From: Oikopleura dioica
Taxonomy: Eukaryota > Chordata > Appendicularia > Copelata > Oikopleuridae
DNA: 64,000 bases
Reading direction: 5' to 3'
Assembly (NCBI GenBank): GCA_907165135.1
Contig: OU015570.1
Coordinates: 1,116,001-1,180,000, forward strand
Shown: positions 31,814 to 42,961 of the stretch, piece after piece
Layout of the letters: each line of letters begins with the position of its first letter
How positions within the stretch are numbered: the stretch's first letter is position 1
Notes under the pieces: generated by a model
Told to the model about the DNA's origin: nothing
The model's database searches: none
What the model saw: only the letters and a program-made list of their open reading frames with translations
Translations under genes and position numbers: made by a program

Positions 31814-31949
31814 AAGTAACTCACTGGATCAAATTTAGAATGGGAAATGCATCAATTCAGTTGACCCCGAAACTGCCACGTATCTGGTAGTCCCTCCGAC
31901 CATCTTCCTCGGAACCTTGGGAATCATTGTCTGCGTTTGATTGTCTCGG

Positions 31950-32330
31950 ATAGGAGTTACGGCCTATCCGAGATAAATCCGCCTTTCAAGTCGCCCAAGC
32001 AATGTTCAGTATCTTTATGGTACGGGGCCCGCCGCTTAATGTCACGTCCGACAATGCGATGGAATTTAAAAACGGCATGCTTGGGAGTCTACTAAGATCA
32101 TTCGGAGTAGCCGAAGCACATGGAACACCCTACCGACCCCAATCACAGGGTCTCGTCGAACGCCTGAATTAAAAATTTAAAAAAGCTGTTAGAACTTATG
32201 GGAGCCCAACAAGCTAGGACTTGCTTCTCCCTGGAATCGCATTATCAATTAACCTAACGGTTCATAAAGCTTTAGGAATCTCGCCTTTCTACGCATTACA
32301 TGGATGGAATACTGCACGGAAGAAAGCGAG
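31950..32330 (+). pseudogene. Retroelement integrase catalytic-core fragment
   Basis: In frame from about 31980 the translation shows the integrase core hallmarks: V-T-S-D-N-A (second catalytic Asp), then T-P-Y-R-P-Q-S-Q-G-L-V-E-R (catalytic Glu). Stops follow and then a P-F-Y-A-L-H-G segment. The first Asp and the HHCC domain are missing. Plus strand, same orientation as the small-ORF cluster and the membrane-protein frames downstream. Confidence 0.75.
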
Positions 32331-33085
32331 ACCCTGAAAGATGTACCATACAAGCATAGAGACTGGATCGCCTTAGCCGGGAAACATATGACTAAAACTC
32401 TTAGCCTGCTATCAGGCCGAGCGGTTCGTCCTGCGGAGAAATCGGTTTCTGACGCACCCGGTGTATAAGACGTTAACCAGGAAGTATTGCTGAAGCACGA
32501 GCAGCCACCAGCTGTATGTGGTAAGGTATTCCAGCCCTGGAAAGGCTGATTTTTCGTGAAAAAGCGCATTGACACGAATGCGTACCTGCTCAGTAATCCA
32601 GAAGTTCCTCGACGCCATTTCATTGCGCATAGGTCACGGATACGACCTATCGACCGTCACAAAGATGGCGAAGACTCAAAAGAAGAAGAAGGTCGACCCG
32701 AAAAAGTAAGTGGCTATTGATAACCAAGTCTTCAAAAGAAATATAGGAACTAGATGAGACGACCGAGGAAAACGAGCTCGAATGTCCAGAGCCACCGAGG
32801 TATCCGAAAAGAAAGAGAGCTCCGGTCAACTTCTGTCAGCTTAGACCAAGGTAACTCCCTAAGGGACAGGGATCAACGATAAGTCATAGAACTAAACTGT
32901 TGTTAAAGGCTACCGAGGAACGCTGCGAAAAAAAAAGAGCCCCATTATTACAAATGGAGACAAATAGAAGAAACAAAGAAGAAGAAGTTTATGCTGTTTG
33001 AGTTGAAAAAGTTCAATCCCTTTTAAATTCAAGAAAAAAAAAATAAGTTGTTTATGGGACCCTGTCTGAAAGGAAAACATTTAGA

Positions 33086-33352
33086 ATGTATTATGATGGC
33101 GTTCCAAATATAAGTGTGAGTTGCAACAGCCTGGCAACCAGCGACAGCCGTGTTCGAGCGACATTGACCGCGATTGCTCAAAATACCTGGCTTGCCTTTG
33201 GCCTCCTCGCGCTTATTTTTCTGGTTGGGTTTGGCGTGGGCAAGACTGTAACACTGTGTTTCCTGAGAATCCTCAAAAAAAGAAAAATCCGTGATATTTC
33301 AGGAAGAAAAAATGAACAGACACTACCGTCATCTCCGACCATAGTAATGTAA
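33086..33352 (+). CDS. Short single-span membrane protein or env tail
   Basis: 88 aa: a short extracellular part, one strong hydrophobic span (about residues 33-61) and a basic cytoplasmic tail (L-K-K-R-K). This is the layout of an envelope C-terminus or a separate small membrane protein. It starts just 3' of the integrase remnant and 5' of the Ig-domain gene. Confidence 0.4.
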   Translation: MYYDGVPNISVSCNSLATSDSRVRATLTAIAQNTWLAFGLLALIFLVGFGVGKTVTLCFLRILKKRKIRDISGRKNEQTLPSSPTIVM

Positions 33353-33554
33353 GTGTCTTAATATGGGAAAAGATTAACTTAGCCTTCTTAGGCCTACGTC
33401 TTTTCAACGGGAGCCCTGGCCTCAAAGAGCGATGCTCTACCCCGCCCTCCTGGAAAGAGCATCTCCGCACAATTCCGAATACTTCGTATAAATCGCAGAA
33501 AAGCGAGACGCTCTACAATGTCACTGTTAAACCTCAATTCCATTATGTCTCCTG

Positions 33555-34789
33555 ATGAGTGAACATAACTTGATTAAGCCGAGTAATTATGCTATCCCTT
33601 TCAGACTGTCGCATAGGATAATTAATAACTTAAAGGTGGTTGACCGAAAAACAGTGAGCGGCTCAGTCCACAGCGCAGAGTTAAAAATCGCTAGTGGATT
33701 GGATTCAAATCATGCCTTTCGATGCTTGTCGTCTGCTCAACGGAAGAAATCCGAATCCAAATCATGAACAATTTTCGGATCGCCTGCCCGCTTGATCAGC
33801 TACCTTGTCAACCGGACCAGTGTGAGCGCATTGATTTAGAAGTTTCAAAAGACTTCGAAAGAATCTACGAATTCAGTGAGAAACGCAACGCACATATTAA
33901 TGGATTTCGAACAGCTTACAAGGACTTGGGAAACCCGCACAAGATGGCTAGTAGATTCGAGCGCTCTTCTCATAAAGAACACGATGCTCGTGGACGAAGG
34001 AAGATATCGCTGCTTAATTGAAGCAAATAAGAAATGGAACGACGAGGGCATAATACGCGCCCTTGAGACAAATGTCGTCACATTAGTCCCACCCAAAATC
34101 ATTTCTCTCGAAAAGCATCGGCAAAATCTTAAAGCGCCACAGGATGAGTGGTAAGATGTAGCATCGTGTGTCTACGATCAAGGAAAACCGCCGGCAATGA
34201 TCGTCTGGACAAATAGTAATGGAGATAGGATCGAGACAGAATTTAAAACAAAAACTCGATCGAATGGGCAACGTACACGCCAGACAATATTTTTAAGCCC
34301 ATTGCCTGTTTAAATAATCTTGAAATCAAGCGCAAAATTATTCATGAACACGTAGAAGAATATTCGGCTGAAATCCGTCTCAACGTTATTTTCAGGCCCA
34401 CAAAACCGGTTATCAACAGAGAAGATGGAAAACTCACATGTGTGTCGACTGCGAATCCGAGCCCAAACATCACATGGACAATGACGAACGTAAATCAAGT
34501 TTTAATTTAATCCGTGGAGTCCGAGAACTTAACTCTGGAGGAAAATATAAACCCGCTCGACCTATACACCTGCTCCGCCAGTAATGTTATGGGAACGGAA
34601 AGCCTGACCATACGATTACCTAGAGAAATAGGGAAAGTTGTAAAGCACTTCCTACTGATCTCGGCTTTATTAACAATTGGACTCACTTGCGCTATAGTCG
34701 TCATCAATGTCTGGAAACTTATGCATCTGGAAGAAAGAGAAGTAAACGAATCACGCATAATAGTGGGAACGAGCTTTTCCGCCGTTTAA
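33555..34789 (+). pseudogene. Multi-Ig-domain type I membrane protein, broken frame
   Basis: Pieces in three frames add up to three or four immunoglobulin domains and a membrane anchor. 33555-33767 ends with an Ig-like F-strand (L-D-S-N-H-A-F-R-C). 33876-34154 has L-V-D-E-G-R-Y-R-C. After a stop, 34160-34270 has a C...W pair (P-P-A-M-I-V-W). A shifted frame at 34270-34500 continues with I-A-C-L-N-N and a P-N-I-T-W start of the next domain. After another stop, 34508-34789 has D-L-Y-T-C-S-A-S-N-V, a hydrophobic span and a charged tail. The order resembles nephrin/Kirre-like adhesion proteins. At least one frameshift and two stops show decay, unless the assembly is poor. Confidence 0.6.
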
Positions 34790-35257
34790 TACGGAGGAAT
34801 CTTAACAAAATAAAAGGTCAACGGAAAGATGGTTATGGAGGCTAGTTCATAAAATTGTGAATTTGAACTGGTTTCATCTATCGTTCAAATTGGCTTTAAA
34901 TTCGACCGTCCAGAAACAGGAACGTAATTATGTTAATTCGAGCCTCTTATTTAAGCTTGCAGTGAGGAAGAGGTACGATAATAACAATCATCGTAACATA
35001 AACCAAATCTAGCGACTGGAACAAAACGGTGAAATTTTAACAAGTGAAGAGAACTCCTTCGGCCCGGCAAGACAAACAAAAAGTCTCGAACAATGAGATA
35101 TTCTTCCAACAATGTCAGATCTCATAATCACCCGCCGGTAAGCCGATTTCGCCTCATTCGCCATCATAAGGCCAGATTTATTGAAGTTAGTTCGAGATCG
35201 TTCGAGAATACAACAAACCAGGGAGGTTTTTAATCTCGCCCCTGCCGATTGTGAAAT

Positions 35258-35725
35258 CAACAAGGAGGTTCTCAGCCTCGTCCCTGCCGATGCTGAAATC
35301 GCCAAGGAGGCTCTCAACCTCGCCTCTGCCGACGATATTGCAGCTTAACTGCAATCAGAAGATTTTGCAGCCAAACTGCAAAGCCGAAGATTTTGCAGTC
35401 AAACTGCACGGCCGAAGATTTTGCAGCCAAACTGCAAGGCCGAAGATTTGCAGCCAAACTGCATGGCCGAAGATTTGCAGCCAAACTGCATGGCCGAAGA
35501 TTTGCAGCCAAACTGCATGGCCGAAGATTTGCAGCCAAACTGCACGGCCGAAGATTTTGCAGCCAAACTGCACGGACGAAGATTTTCAGACCGAAACTAA
35601 GGGTGTAAGGCCAACCACGCCTCTGCCGACATCGGAATTGCCAAGGAGGTGCTCAACCTCGCCTCTGCCGACGCTGGAATCGCCGAGGAGGTTCTCAACC
35701 TCGCCTCTGCTTATGCTGGAACCTG
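35258..35725. repeat. 27-bp and 42-bp minisatellites
   Basis: At 35343-35588 about nine copies of a 27-28 bp unit, GAAGATTTGCAGCCAAACTG plus CATGGCC. They are framed on both sides by copies of a 42-bp unit with AAGGAGGTTCTCAACCTCGC (35258-35340 and 35600-35725). A short relative (GGAGGTTTTCAACC) occurs at 29321, so both may belong to LTRs or untranslated parts of the same element. Confidence 0.75.
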
Positions 35726-35909
35726 ACTCAGATCGCCCGACTGGCCTTAGGCCACACAACTGGCCGCGGTCCACCCGACTCGCCCTTGTCCACCCGACAC
35801 GCTTCAGCTACAAAATGTGAACCCAGTTATCCGACTGGACTTTACCCCGAGACCGGCCGAGCGCCTTTGTCTTCAAGTGACAAAAGTGACTTTGGTCAAA
35901 ACAAGCAAG

Positions 35910-36243
35910 CTGTTGTGGATATACCAGGTAATGCTCAACTCAAAAGTCTGAAAATAATGTATAGAAATAATAGCTATCCTAATGGACGACTGGGATCTAG
36001 CAAGAGGAGCTTCGGCGCGGGGCCAAAATGGGTCCTCCCTTACACCGAGGCCGTTATGGGCGAGCAGCATGACCCTTCACACCGTAGCCGTTTCTGACAC
36101 CTGGAGTTGGCCCTTTATAAACCCTACTGCTTTTTACTTTTTATCATTCATATAGAGATAGTTCAATACTGCAATAAACAAGAGATAGATTAGATAACTT
36201 ATGTGTTTTTGATATATATAAGGATAGATAAGCAAATCCTACA
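35910..36243 (+). mobile_element. LTR-like 3' end with primer-binding-site-like border
   Basis: A TATAAA (about 36116), an AATAAA (about 36174) and the border CCTACA followed by TGGTGTCAGAAGT (36246 on) look like the end of a long terminal repeat and a tRNA primer-binding site. A possible start is TGTTG at 35910. No gag follows, so it may be a solo or truncated LTR. Confidence 0.35.
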
Positions 36244-36259
36244 ATGGTGTCAGAAGTTT

Positions 36260-37010
36260 ACGAATTCAACTAGCTCTTAGGAAAGACTTTCCCTTCATGT
36301 AAGTAACAGTCGGGTAGACTATAAAAAAGAGTCTGCGATGGACTTTAATCTAAGGGTCCGAAATGACCTACAAGCTACGAGTCCGGAATGACTTTAAAGC
36401 TACGAGACTGAGATGACTAAAAATATATAAATCCGAAATAATTTTGTAAACTTCGAGTCCAAGTGACTACATAAACACGTGTCTATATCGGAAATAGATA
36501 AGAGTCATCAATGACTGAAAATAATGAGTCTATTAGACTGTTAAAACACTGCTGGTTTGCAAACAGCTGTTTAAACGGAAGGTCGGTTGGCTCCTTCCTT
36601 GAGTTAATTCCACTCTCTCGAAGCACTTGAATTCAAGTACTTTCCACTTGAGATCAAGTGTTTACACCTGTCAGCTAAATAAACTAAACAAAGCATTATG
36701 AGCAATTTCCGGTGAGTAATTGCCCTGCACTTGAAGTACTTGGCACCTGAACATATTCTGAGCGCGAATTTTGAACAGGCAAAGTAGGCGCACTTGCGCA
36801 CGGGAACACTTGACTTTTTTTTTCGTTTCCGTTATTTGGACACGTGACTTATCAGAACTTGTGCTCAATTGACTGTCACACGCTTATGAAAATACCTTAC
36901 TTTTTTGAGTCAATGGAGCATTATAGCTCATATACGGATGAAATGAATGAGTAAAGCACTCTTTGAGGAACGAGTTGATCTTCGATGCAGGAAATTTAAT
37001 TAACTTTTTG
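36260..37010. other. No gene seen
   Basis: Short imperfect repeats (GAGTCCGAAATGA words 36330-36540; CACTTGAATTCAAGTACTT near 36624). No supported coding sequence. Confidence 0.35.
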
Positions 37011-37017
37011 GGAGATG

Positions 37018-37372
37018 GTAAAGTTTAACAATTTTCGGGAAAATGTTTAATTTTAACAATTTTCGGGAAAATGTTTAATTTTAACAATTTTCGGGTAAAT
37101 GTTAAATTTTAACAATTTTCGGGGAAATGTTAAATTTTAACAATTTTTTGGGAGATATAAATTTTAACAATTTTCGGGGAAATGTTAAATTTTCACAATT
37201 TTTTGGAGATGTTAAATTTTAACAATTTTCGGGGAAATGTTAAATTTTAACAATTTTTTTGGAGATGTTAAATTTTAACAATTTTCGGGGAAATGTTAAA
37301 TTTTATCAATCTTAAGGGAGATGTTTAATTTTAACAATTTTTGGAGAAATGTTAAATTTGAACACTTTTCCC
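37018..37372. repeat. 28-bp AT-rich minisatellite
   Basis: About twelve copies of TTTAATTTTAACAATTTTCG plus GGGAAATG, with alternating variants containing TTTTTTGGGAGAT. Confidence 0.85.
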
Positions 37373-37502
37373 GGAGTTGTTTACATCTCAGACCTTAAAT
37401 TCGACCCTGTGTTCAAATCGAACCTTATGTTCAAATCGAACCCTGTTCAGTCTCTTGAATTCAGTCAGGTATAATGAACACTTATTATCATTGATAATAC
37501 TT

Positions 37503-38690
37503 TTACGCGTCTAGATTGGCCTTTTCAAAGGGAAGAAAAAGTGCTGAAATAGTCGTTACTGCCGCTCCACGATTACAAACGCCACTGAATCTACAAATTC
37601 CTCGCGCCCGCGTACCAAAAATCGAAACTTTGAATGCGTTTTTAAGGGTGTTTGAATGGAGACAGGGGGTCAAAAAATGGAGCGAAAAAGTCATTTTAGA
37701 CCACGTAGAATCCGTATCTGCCATCCAAAAAGAAAAATAGGGACTTTGAAAAATGAGGGGGATCCTTAAACTGCTCTCTTCGTTTAATTCTTCGTCATCT
37801 TTAATAAACAATATCAAAAATAAAAGGAATAATCCTCGAAAATGATAAATATTTTTGAAAAGCAAAAGCATATTAAAAATTTGGCTCCTTTTGAAAAGGA
37901 AACCTCGGCGGGGCACTGATCGGGCAAGAATCACTCCACCGATTTTGTGTTTTACCCTTGACTTTCTCCGTGAATTAACGGGAGGCTAACATTTATGCAT
38001 GAACTAACGCATGGGACTTAGTTGGTTTTTGTGGCCATTAATTAATTGTTTGAAAGATGAAAAGTAATAATGCTTTTTCGACAAAAATAAAAATACGATA
38101 TTATATAATTATTTTATAATAATTATTGAAATTATTTAATCATAATTTTTATGTGTTATGAAAATAAGTTTCATATTTTTTTGAAAGATAGATAAAATAT
38201 TTATAAATTATATTTCCGGACCGGAAAAAGAGCTTCCGTACCGGAAGCATGTGTTTATATTAAGAGTGTATATTGATCTTTCTATTTGTAATTACAACGC
38301 ACGTGATTTCGGAGAACCTCGGAGGACCCTTATTTGCCGGGTGTAAGACCTAATTTCCAATCATTCTTCCTTTTATTCTTCACAAAATGAAAAGAACATT
38401 GTTAATGAATTAAATACAGTTTTCCCCTTTTGTGAACCCAAATTTCGTGGAGATTTTCTTTATTTTAAAGGGTTTTTGTGGGACATATTTGCAAGGATAA
38501 TGTTCCACTTTTGTGGATATTTGTCCAGCTTTTTTATAAAAAATTAATGGCCTCAACCGTGTTATTGACTAAAAATGGTATAAAAGGCAGAAAAAAATCG
38601 TTTTGATGATGAAACTTCCCATTTTTCGAAGAAAAATTTATCAAAAAATTTGAAGGCTCTACGACGGGAGATTTTTTGAAGACTCTTGCC
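37503..38690. other. No convincing gene; isolated open frames
   Basis: Opposed frames at 37503-37934 (minus, 143 aa) and 37516-37740 (plus, 74 aa) have no recognisable motif. The plus-strand one looks slightly more protein-like. The rest is AT-rich with a GGACC-type repeat at 38300-38340. Confidence 0.3.
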
Positions 38691-38693
38691 CAC

Positions 38694-38742
38694 TTTTGTG
38701 GACATTTTTATGAAAAGTTGGGACAAAAAATGTCCACAAAAG
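38694..38742. repeat. TTTTGTGGACATTTTT hairpin
   Basis: TTTTGTGGACATTTTT (38694) faces AAAAAATGTCCACAAAAG (38725-38742). A related GGACATTTTT hairpin lies at 2536-2589. Confidence 0.6.
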
Positions 38743-39304
38743 AGGAAAATATGAATTGTATCATAACGATATTTTTTACGCGTTTTTTAAGCGAAGGGCC
38801 TAGATATGACGTCAAATGTGCAAATTGGGGATAGATAAGAAGGCGAAAATGGAGTTTTTATCTAAAAAATTGCTACAAAATTTTCAAAAATATTTTTAAA
38901 AAATCTTCCAGTAAGAGTATTAGTAGGGTCCGTACACAAAAATTCTAACTATTTTATCACATAAGTAAATGAGTTGAAATTTTAAGGGGTTAATTGGTTG
39001 CCCTATACAAATATAAATAAGCATTTTTTCATAAATTTTGAAAAAGGGTTGAGGAGTAAATCGCAAAAATAGGCTGAAAAATAGCCTTCTCCATCGATTT
39101 CAAAAATTTTTATTATTTCAAGTTATGTAAAAAGGGGGATTTTGTAAGGGAGAATATCCCTTACATTAGTGTTTGAGTTGAGAGAGCAATATTCTGTTCT
39201 CAGTCACAATGACTTTCCCTATGTTTGGTCGCCGGAGGGCGCTAATTGAGTGAAGATGTTAGGCAAGAATCGCTCTTGCCTGTAGCAAACGCTTGTGTCC
39301 ATTT

Positions 39305-39402
39305 CTGGTTACTTCCGGTCAACTTCCGGTCAACTTCCGGTCCACTTCTGGTCACTTCCGGTCCACTTCCGGTCACTTCCGGTTCACTTCCGGTTCACCT
39401 CC
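39305..39402. repeat. CACTTCCGGT minisatellite
   Basis: About nine copies of a 10-11 bp unit, CACTTCCGGTC or CACTTCCGGTT. Confidence 0.8.
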
Positions 39403-39479
39403 AGATCATTACTATAAGTGCAGATCGATCCATATACCTTACTAGTGCATTACTGAGCTAATGCTCACTTAAAACAGCG

Positions 39480-39905
39480 CCATCTAGTGTGTGCTCTCTC
39501 AATCTAGTGTCAGCTCTCTAGCGCCACCTAGTGGACACTCAGGAATAGCTCTCTAGTGACCTCTAGTGGTGATACACTAGCGCCACCGATGGTGAGCACA
39601 AAAACATATGTTTACAAATAACAATGTATTGACTCAATGTGTGGGTCAATGATTCACTTCTGACGCTTGAATGACATCATCCGAAGAGACTCCTGGAACC
39701 TTCTAGCGACAATGACTCACGCTGACGAATTATGACATCATATTGGAGAAGATATTTGATTCTTCTATTACTGTTCTAAGAAGCTACATGATTATTCTAT
39801 TACTGTTCCACGAAAGTTCTCGAACATTCTTATTATCCCTTTCTGAGTATATAAGGGCGATTTTCGCCTCAATAAATCATTCTAACGAACCAAACAAAAA
39901 CACTT
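39480..39905 (+). mobile_element. LTR-like promoter/polyadenylation segment
   Basis: Repeated AGCGCCA(C/T)CTAGTG words (39478-39590). TATATAAGGGCGATTTTCGCC follows at about 39848 and AATAAA at about 39870, then a CAG/AAC-rich tract coding low-complexity Ser/Asn. The combination of TATA box and nearby polyA signal is typical of an LTR U3-R. Borders not defined. Confidence 0.35.
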
Positions 39906-40579
39906 GTCTTTTTATCCAGCAGAAGAAACCAGCAAACAACAGCAGAAGCAACAACACCAGCAGCAACAACACCAGCAGCAGCAACCACAACGGCCGCTGA
40001 GCAATCAGTGGTAACAAGTACTCTCACGGGTACTTGCGAACTCAGGTCTACCGAAGACCGTCTACGCCTTAGTAGAGCTGTTTTGAGTCTTGAATCTTGT
40101 AGTCGCAGTGTATTGTCTATTTAGTCGTACACGCATAGACCCAAGTATAAAAACCCGAGCAGGAATTTGACTAGCGTCAGGAGACCGGTACCAGGGTACT
40201 TTATTTGTGCCCTATTAGATTTTTATTTTAATTTTCAATAAAAAAGTTTGAAACACGACGAGAACATGTTCAAATTGGAGAATAAAGCTCAAGAATGAGC
40301 CTTTTTGCAGCGTGCCGCGGGTGCAGCACCCCACTTTCCTTATTTGGAAGTGGTAGGGTGAGCGCGGCGTAAAAAGAAAAATACCACGCTCAGAATAATA
40401 ATTATTCAAATTATTTGAAAATAAAAAAGGTATTTAAAGATAAGTTGTAAAGATTAAGTCTCAGAAAATTAACTTAAAATAGAAAACAAATTTGAATTAT
40501 ATAATATAATTTAAATTAAAATCTCTTATGAATAAATCATATTATGATTAAATTATAATAAATTCTAATAAAAATCTCA

Positions 40580-40665
40580 GCCCGTCTCAGCCCCATCGCT
40601 GGCAAATTTAAATTAAGGGGCTTGACATAGGCCGGTCCAGTCCCCAACCCTTCCCGCTCCCTTTT
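40580..40665. repeat. Single 56-bp satellite unit with tail
   Basis: CGTCTCAGCCCCATCGCTGG ... AAATTAAGGGGCTTGAC followed by CCCCAACCC. One degenerate unit of the family arrayed at 19068-19386. Confidence 0.6.
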
Positions 40666-41501
40666 TCCAATTTATCTTTATACACACGTTTTTATTTTTT
40701 CTTATGGATTTTATTTAATTATTTAAAAAACCTCACCCTCACCATATATTTCTCTTTATAATTATTTATTAATATCAAATTATTATTATTTCTGAAAAAA
40801 AAACTAACAGAGCTTTTATATCTAGCTCTCAATTTTTCGCAAATTTGCGCGGCCACCCTTTATCACGCGCTCCCGTGCTTGATCGAGCGCTGCGCGCCGC
40901 GTTCAAAACATCGGCGAAATTTACAGTTTTTTGTAAATTACGGGCGATGGAGTGGGTGTTTCAGATTTTTGAATTTGAGTTTTGTTCGGTCTTCCGGTCA
41001 TATTGGTACCTTCAAATTTTTTGAAGTCGATGGACAACATATTGAACCCGAAAATGCCCATTTTTGACGAATGATATCTTTTCAACCCTTTAGTTTAGGA
41101 AAAAGGTAAAAAAGCAAAATCACTTAGATTAGCTATTTCTAAAATATATTGGAAAATCAAAAAGATTGAGCTTTTATTTCGGGTACCTAATTTTTGTGTA
41201 CGGACCCCGGTATTAGTCTTCCATGAGAATAAGTTCCCCAAAAGAAGGGGTCCTCCAAAATCTTATGACCAAAAAAGGTCAAATAAAATAACATCAATGT
41301 TTGGTCTCTTCCACCAGATTTTTCTTCCAGCTTACTGTGTCCTCCAGAAAGGTCCTCCGAGAGTCACGTGGTAATATCAATACAATTTCAAAATTATTAT
41401 ACATGAAAGTATTTCTTCAAAACAGATTTTGGTATTTCTTTTCCGGAGTCGAAAAAGTCTTTTCTAGAATTTTGAGCTCTCCCAGGATCAGGTCTTTCAG
41501 T

Positions 41502-41868
41502 AGGCGGAGGTCCATAGCGGTAGTGAGAACGAATTGCCATTTTCAAAACAAAAGACTTCTTCTCCATTGAAAAACTGCTGGTCTAATTCTGCATCGTAAT
41601 CATCGCTGTCGCTTATGATTTCAGGTTCTGCAGCCATTTCAAGGTCATCCAAGCTCACTTTCGCGCCATTTGAGCCTTTTCTAACTTCGCACTTGATTTC
41701 TTCGTTGTCTTCCTTGATTTCGTCGACTTCTTCTGCTTCTTCTTTGACCTTGATCTCCTCCTCGACTTCTTCTGCTTCGACTTTGACCTTGATCTGTTCC
41801 TCGACTTCTTCTGCTTCTTCTTCGACCTTGATCTCTTCCTTGATCTCTTCCTTGATTTCTTCGGTATT
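41502..41868 (-). pseudogene. Acidic low-complexity open frame lacking its start
   Basis: This minus-strand frame is open from about 41868 to a stop at 41502. It encodes repeated I-K-(E/V)-E-E blocks (Glu/Val/Lys-rich), then a less repetitive end with D-S-D-D-Y-D-A-E-L-D. The other two frames of the same repeat read as Arg/Ser- or Lys-rich strings. The acidic frame is preferred because it continues past the repeat into normal composition. A foldback element (41923-42448) sits just upstream, probably having cut off the start. Could be the acidic tail of a transposase or a host gene exon. Confidence 0.35.
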
Positions 41869-41922
41869 TCAAACTTTCCTTTTGCAACTCGTTTTTCAAT
41901 TGTTTCATGTTTTTGCGATTGA

Positions 41923-42448
41923 GGAAGGATGCAATTAGCCTGGGTCTCAGACCCAGGATTCATTTCAAAAGTGACGCCTGGGTCTCAGACCCAGGATACC
42001 CCCTCAGAAGTGACGCCTGGGTCCAATACCCAGGATTTATTTAAAAATGAGCAAATTGGGCAGACTTCGTCGATTTATTGTCTGAAAATTTTCAGAACTA
42101 TTTGCCCCTTACCACGGGGCTCCGCCCCTTAGGTCCTAAAATGCCGGGGTCTAGTCTAGGGTTACTTAGGGTTACCTTCAGTAACCCTAACTAACCCTAG
42201 CCTATCCCCCTCGTGTGAGTTTGTTCTGTCATTTTTGCAGGTGCCCCCTAACCCTAACCTTAATTTTAGCAAATACTAGACTCCTTATCAATTATTTATA
42301 GGAGGAAATTGTTTTTTTCTTCTAATAACGCTCATCTCCAATTTTCGGACCCAGGCGTCACTTCTGAGGGGGAATCCTGGGTCTGAGACCCAGGCGTCAC
42401 TTTTGAAATGAATCCTGGGTCTGAGACCCAGGCTAATTGTATACTTCC
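41923..42448. mobile_element. TTAGGG-core foldback element, member A
   Basis: Ends GGAAGGATGCAATTAGCC and (reverse complement) GGAAGTATACAATTAGCC. Exact 8-bp TSD GCGATTGA at 41915-41922 and 42449-42456. The arms are built from the palindrome CCTGGGTCTCAGACCCAGG (9-bp stems) spaced by GTGACG words, two to three per arm. The core 42102-42265 holds GGGTTACTTAGGGTTACC and GTAACCCTAACTAACCC. 526 bp, no coding capacity. Confidence 0.9.
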
Positions 42449-42456
42449 GCGATTGA

Positions 42457-42960
42457 TACTTATTGCGTTTTTACAAACTTCATCTCCAACGTAAAATTTC
42501 ATCATCTCGCTGTAGGGAACTCGGCATTTATTTAAAGTTTATAGTTAAAGTTATTTAAAGTTTCCTTCCAGTTTTTCGTATTTTAATACTGTTTATCGTA
42601 AGGGTCAGTAACCTCGGCGTAAAACTGCATGGAACAATGGCATAGATCTTCTTTACGAGTGTCTTTTTGCGTTTGGAAGCATTTGTAACAACGGACATTA
42701 AGTCGCCATTGAAAAACTAAGAGACGTTACAAATTGATTTTAGAAGTGAATTTAGCTCTTAGCTGAAACAGGATTTTTTCCTATGATTTTACTGTATTTT
42801 TGACCACCTGATTACTCCACCACCAGTAATGGTGTTGACTACAGACCTTTCTCTACATGACACAAAAGAGATAACTGAAAAATATTGAGTTTAAGGTAGT
42901 CAAAAGCGCTCCACCATTTTGCAGCAGTATAAAAAAAACCTGTTTGAGATAATGAACGTA
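42457..42960. other. No gene seen
   Basis: Short interrupted frames and a TTTAAAGTT repeat near 42530-42565. Nothing is supported. Confidence 0.35.
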
Positions 42961-42961
42961 A

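Larger units (their letters stand above)
38925..41209. mobile_element. hAT-like element, 2285 bp, with 8-bp target duplication
   Basis: Left end AGGGTCCGTACACAAAAATT and right end (reverse complement) CGGGGTCCGTACACAAAAA form a ~19-bp inverted repeat. GTATTAGT flanks both sides (38917-38924 and 41210-41217), an exact 8-bp TSD. Inside are the CACTTCCGGT minisatellite (39305-39402), an LTR-like segment (39480-39905) and one satellite unit with its tail (40580-40660), so it has been hit repeatedly. No transposase seen. Confidence 0.7.

Noticed and set aside
35251-35820. 189-codon frame and its opposite-strand partners
   Set aside because: Translation of the 27-bp and 42-bp minisatellites; equally open in other frames.
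37503-37934. 143-aa minus-strand protein
   Set aside because: Hydrophobic, Phe/Leu-rich composition typical of a complement of coding or AT-rich DNA; no context.
41655-41963. Arg/Ser/Lys-rich 102-aa protein resembling an SR splicing factor
   Set aside because: Same DNA repeat read in another frame; it starts inside the foldback element's arm, and the acidic frame continues further into non-repetitive sequence.
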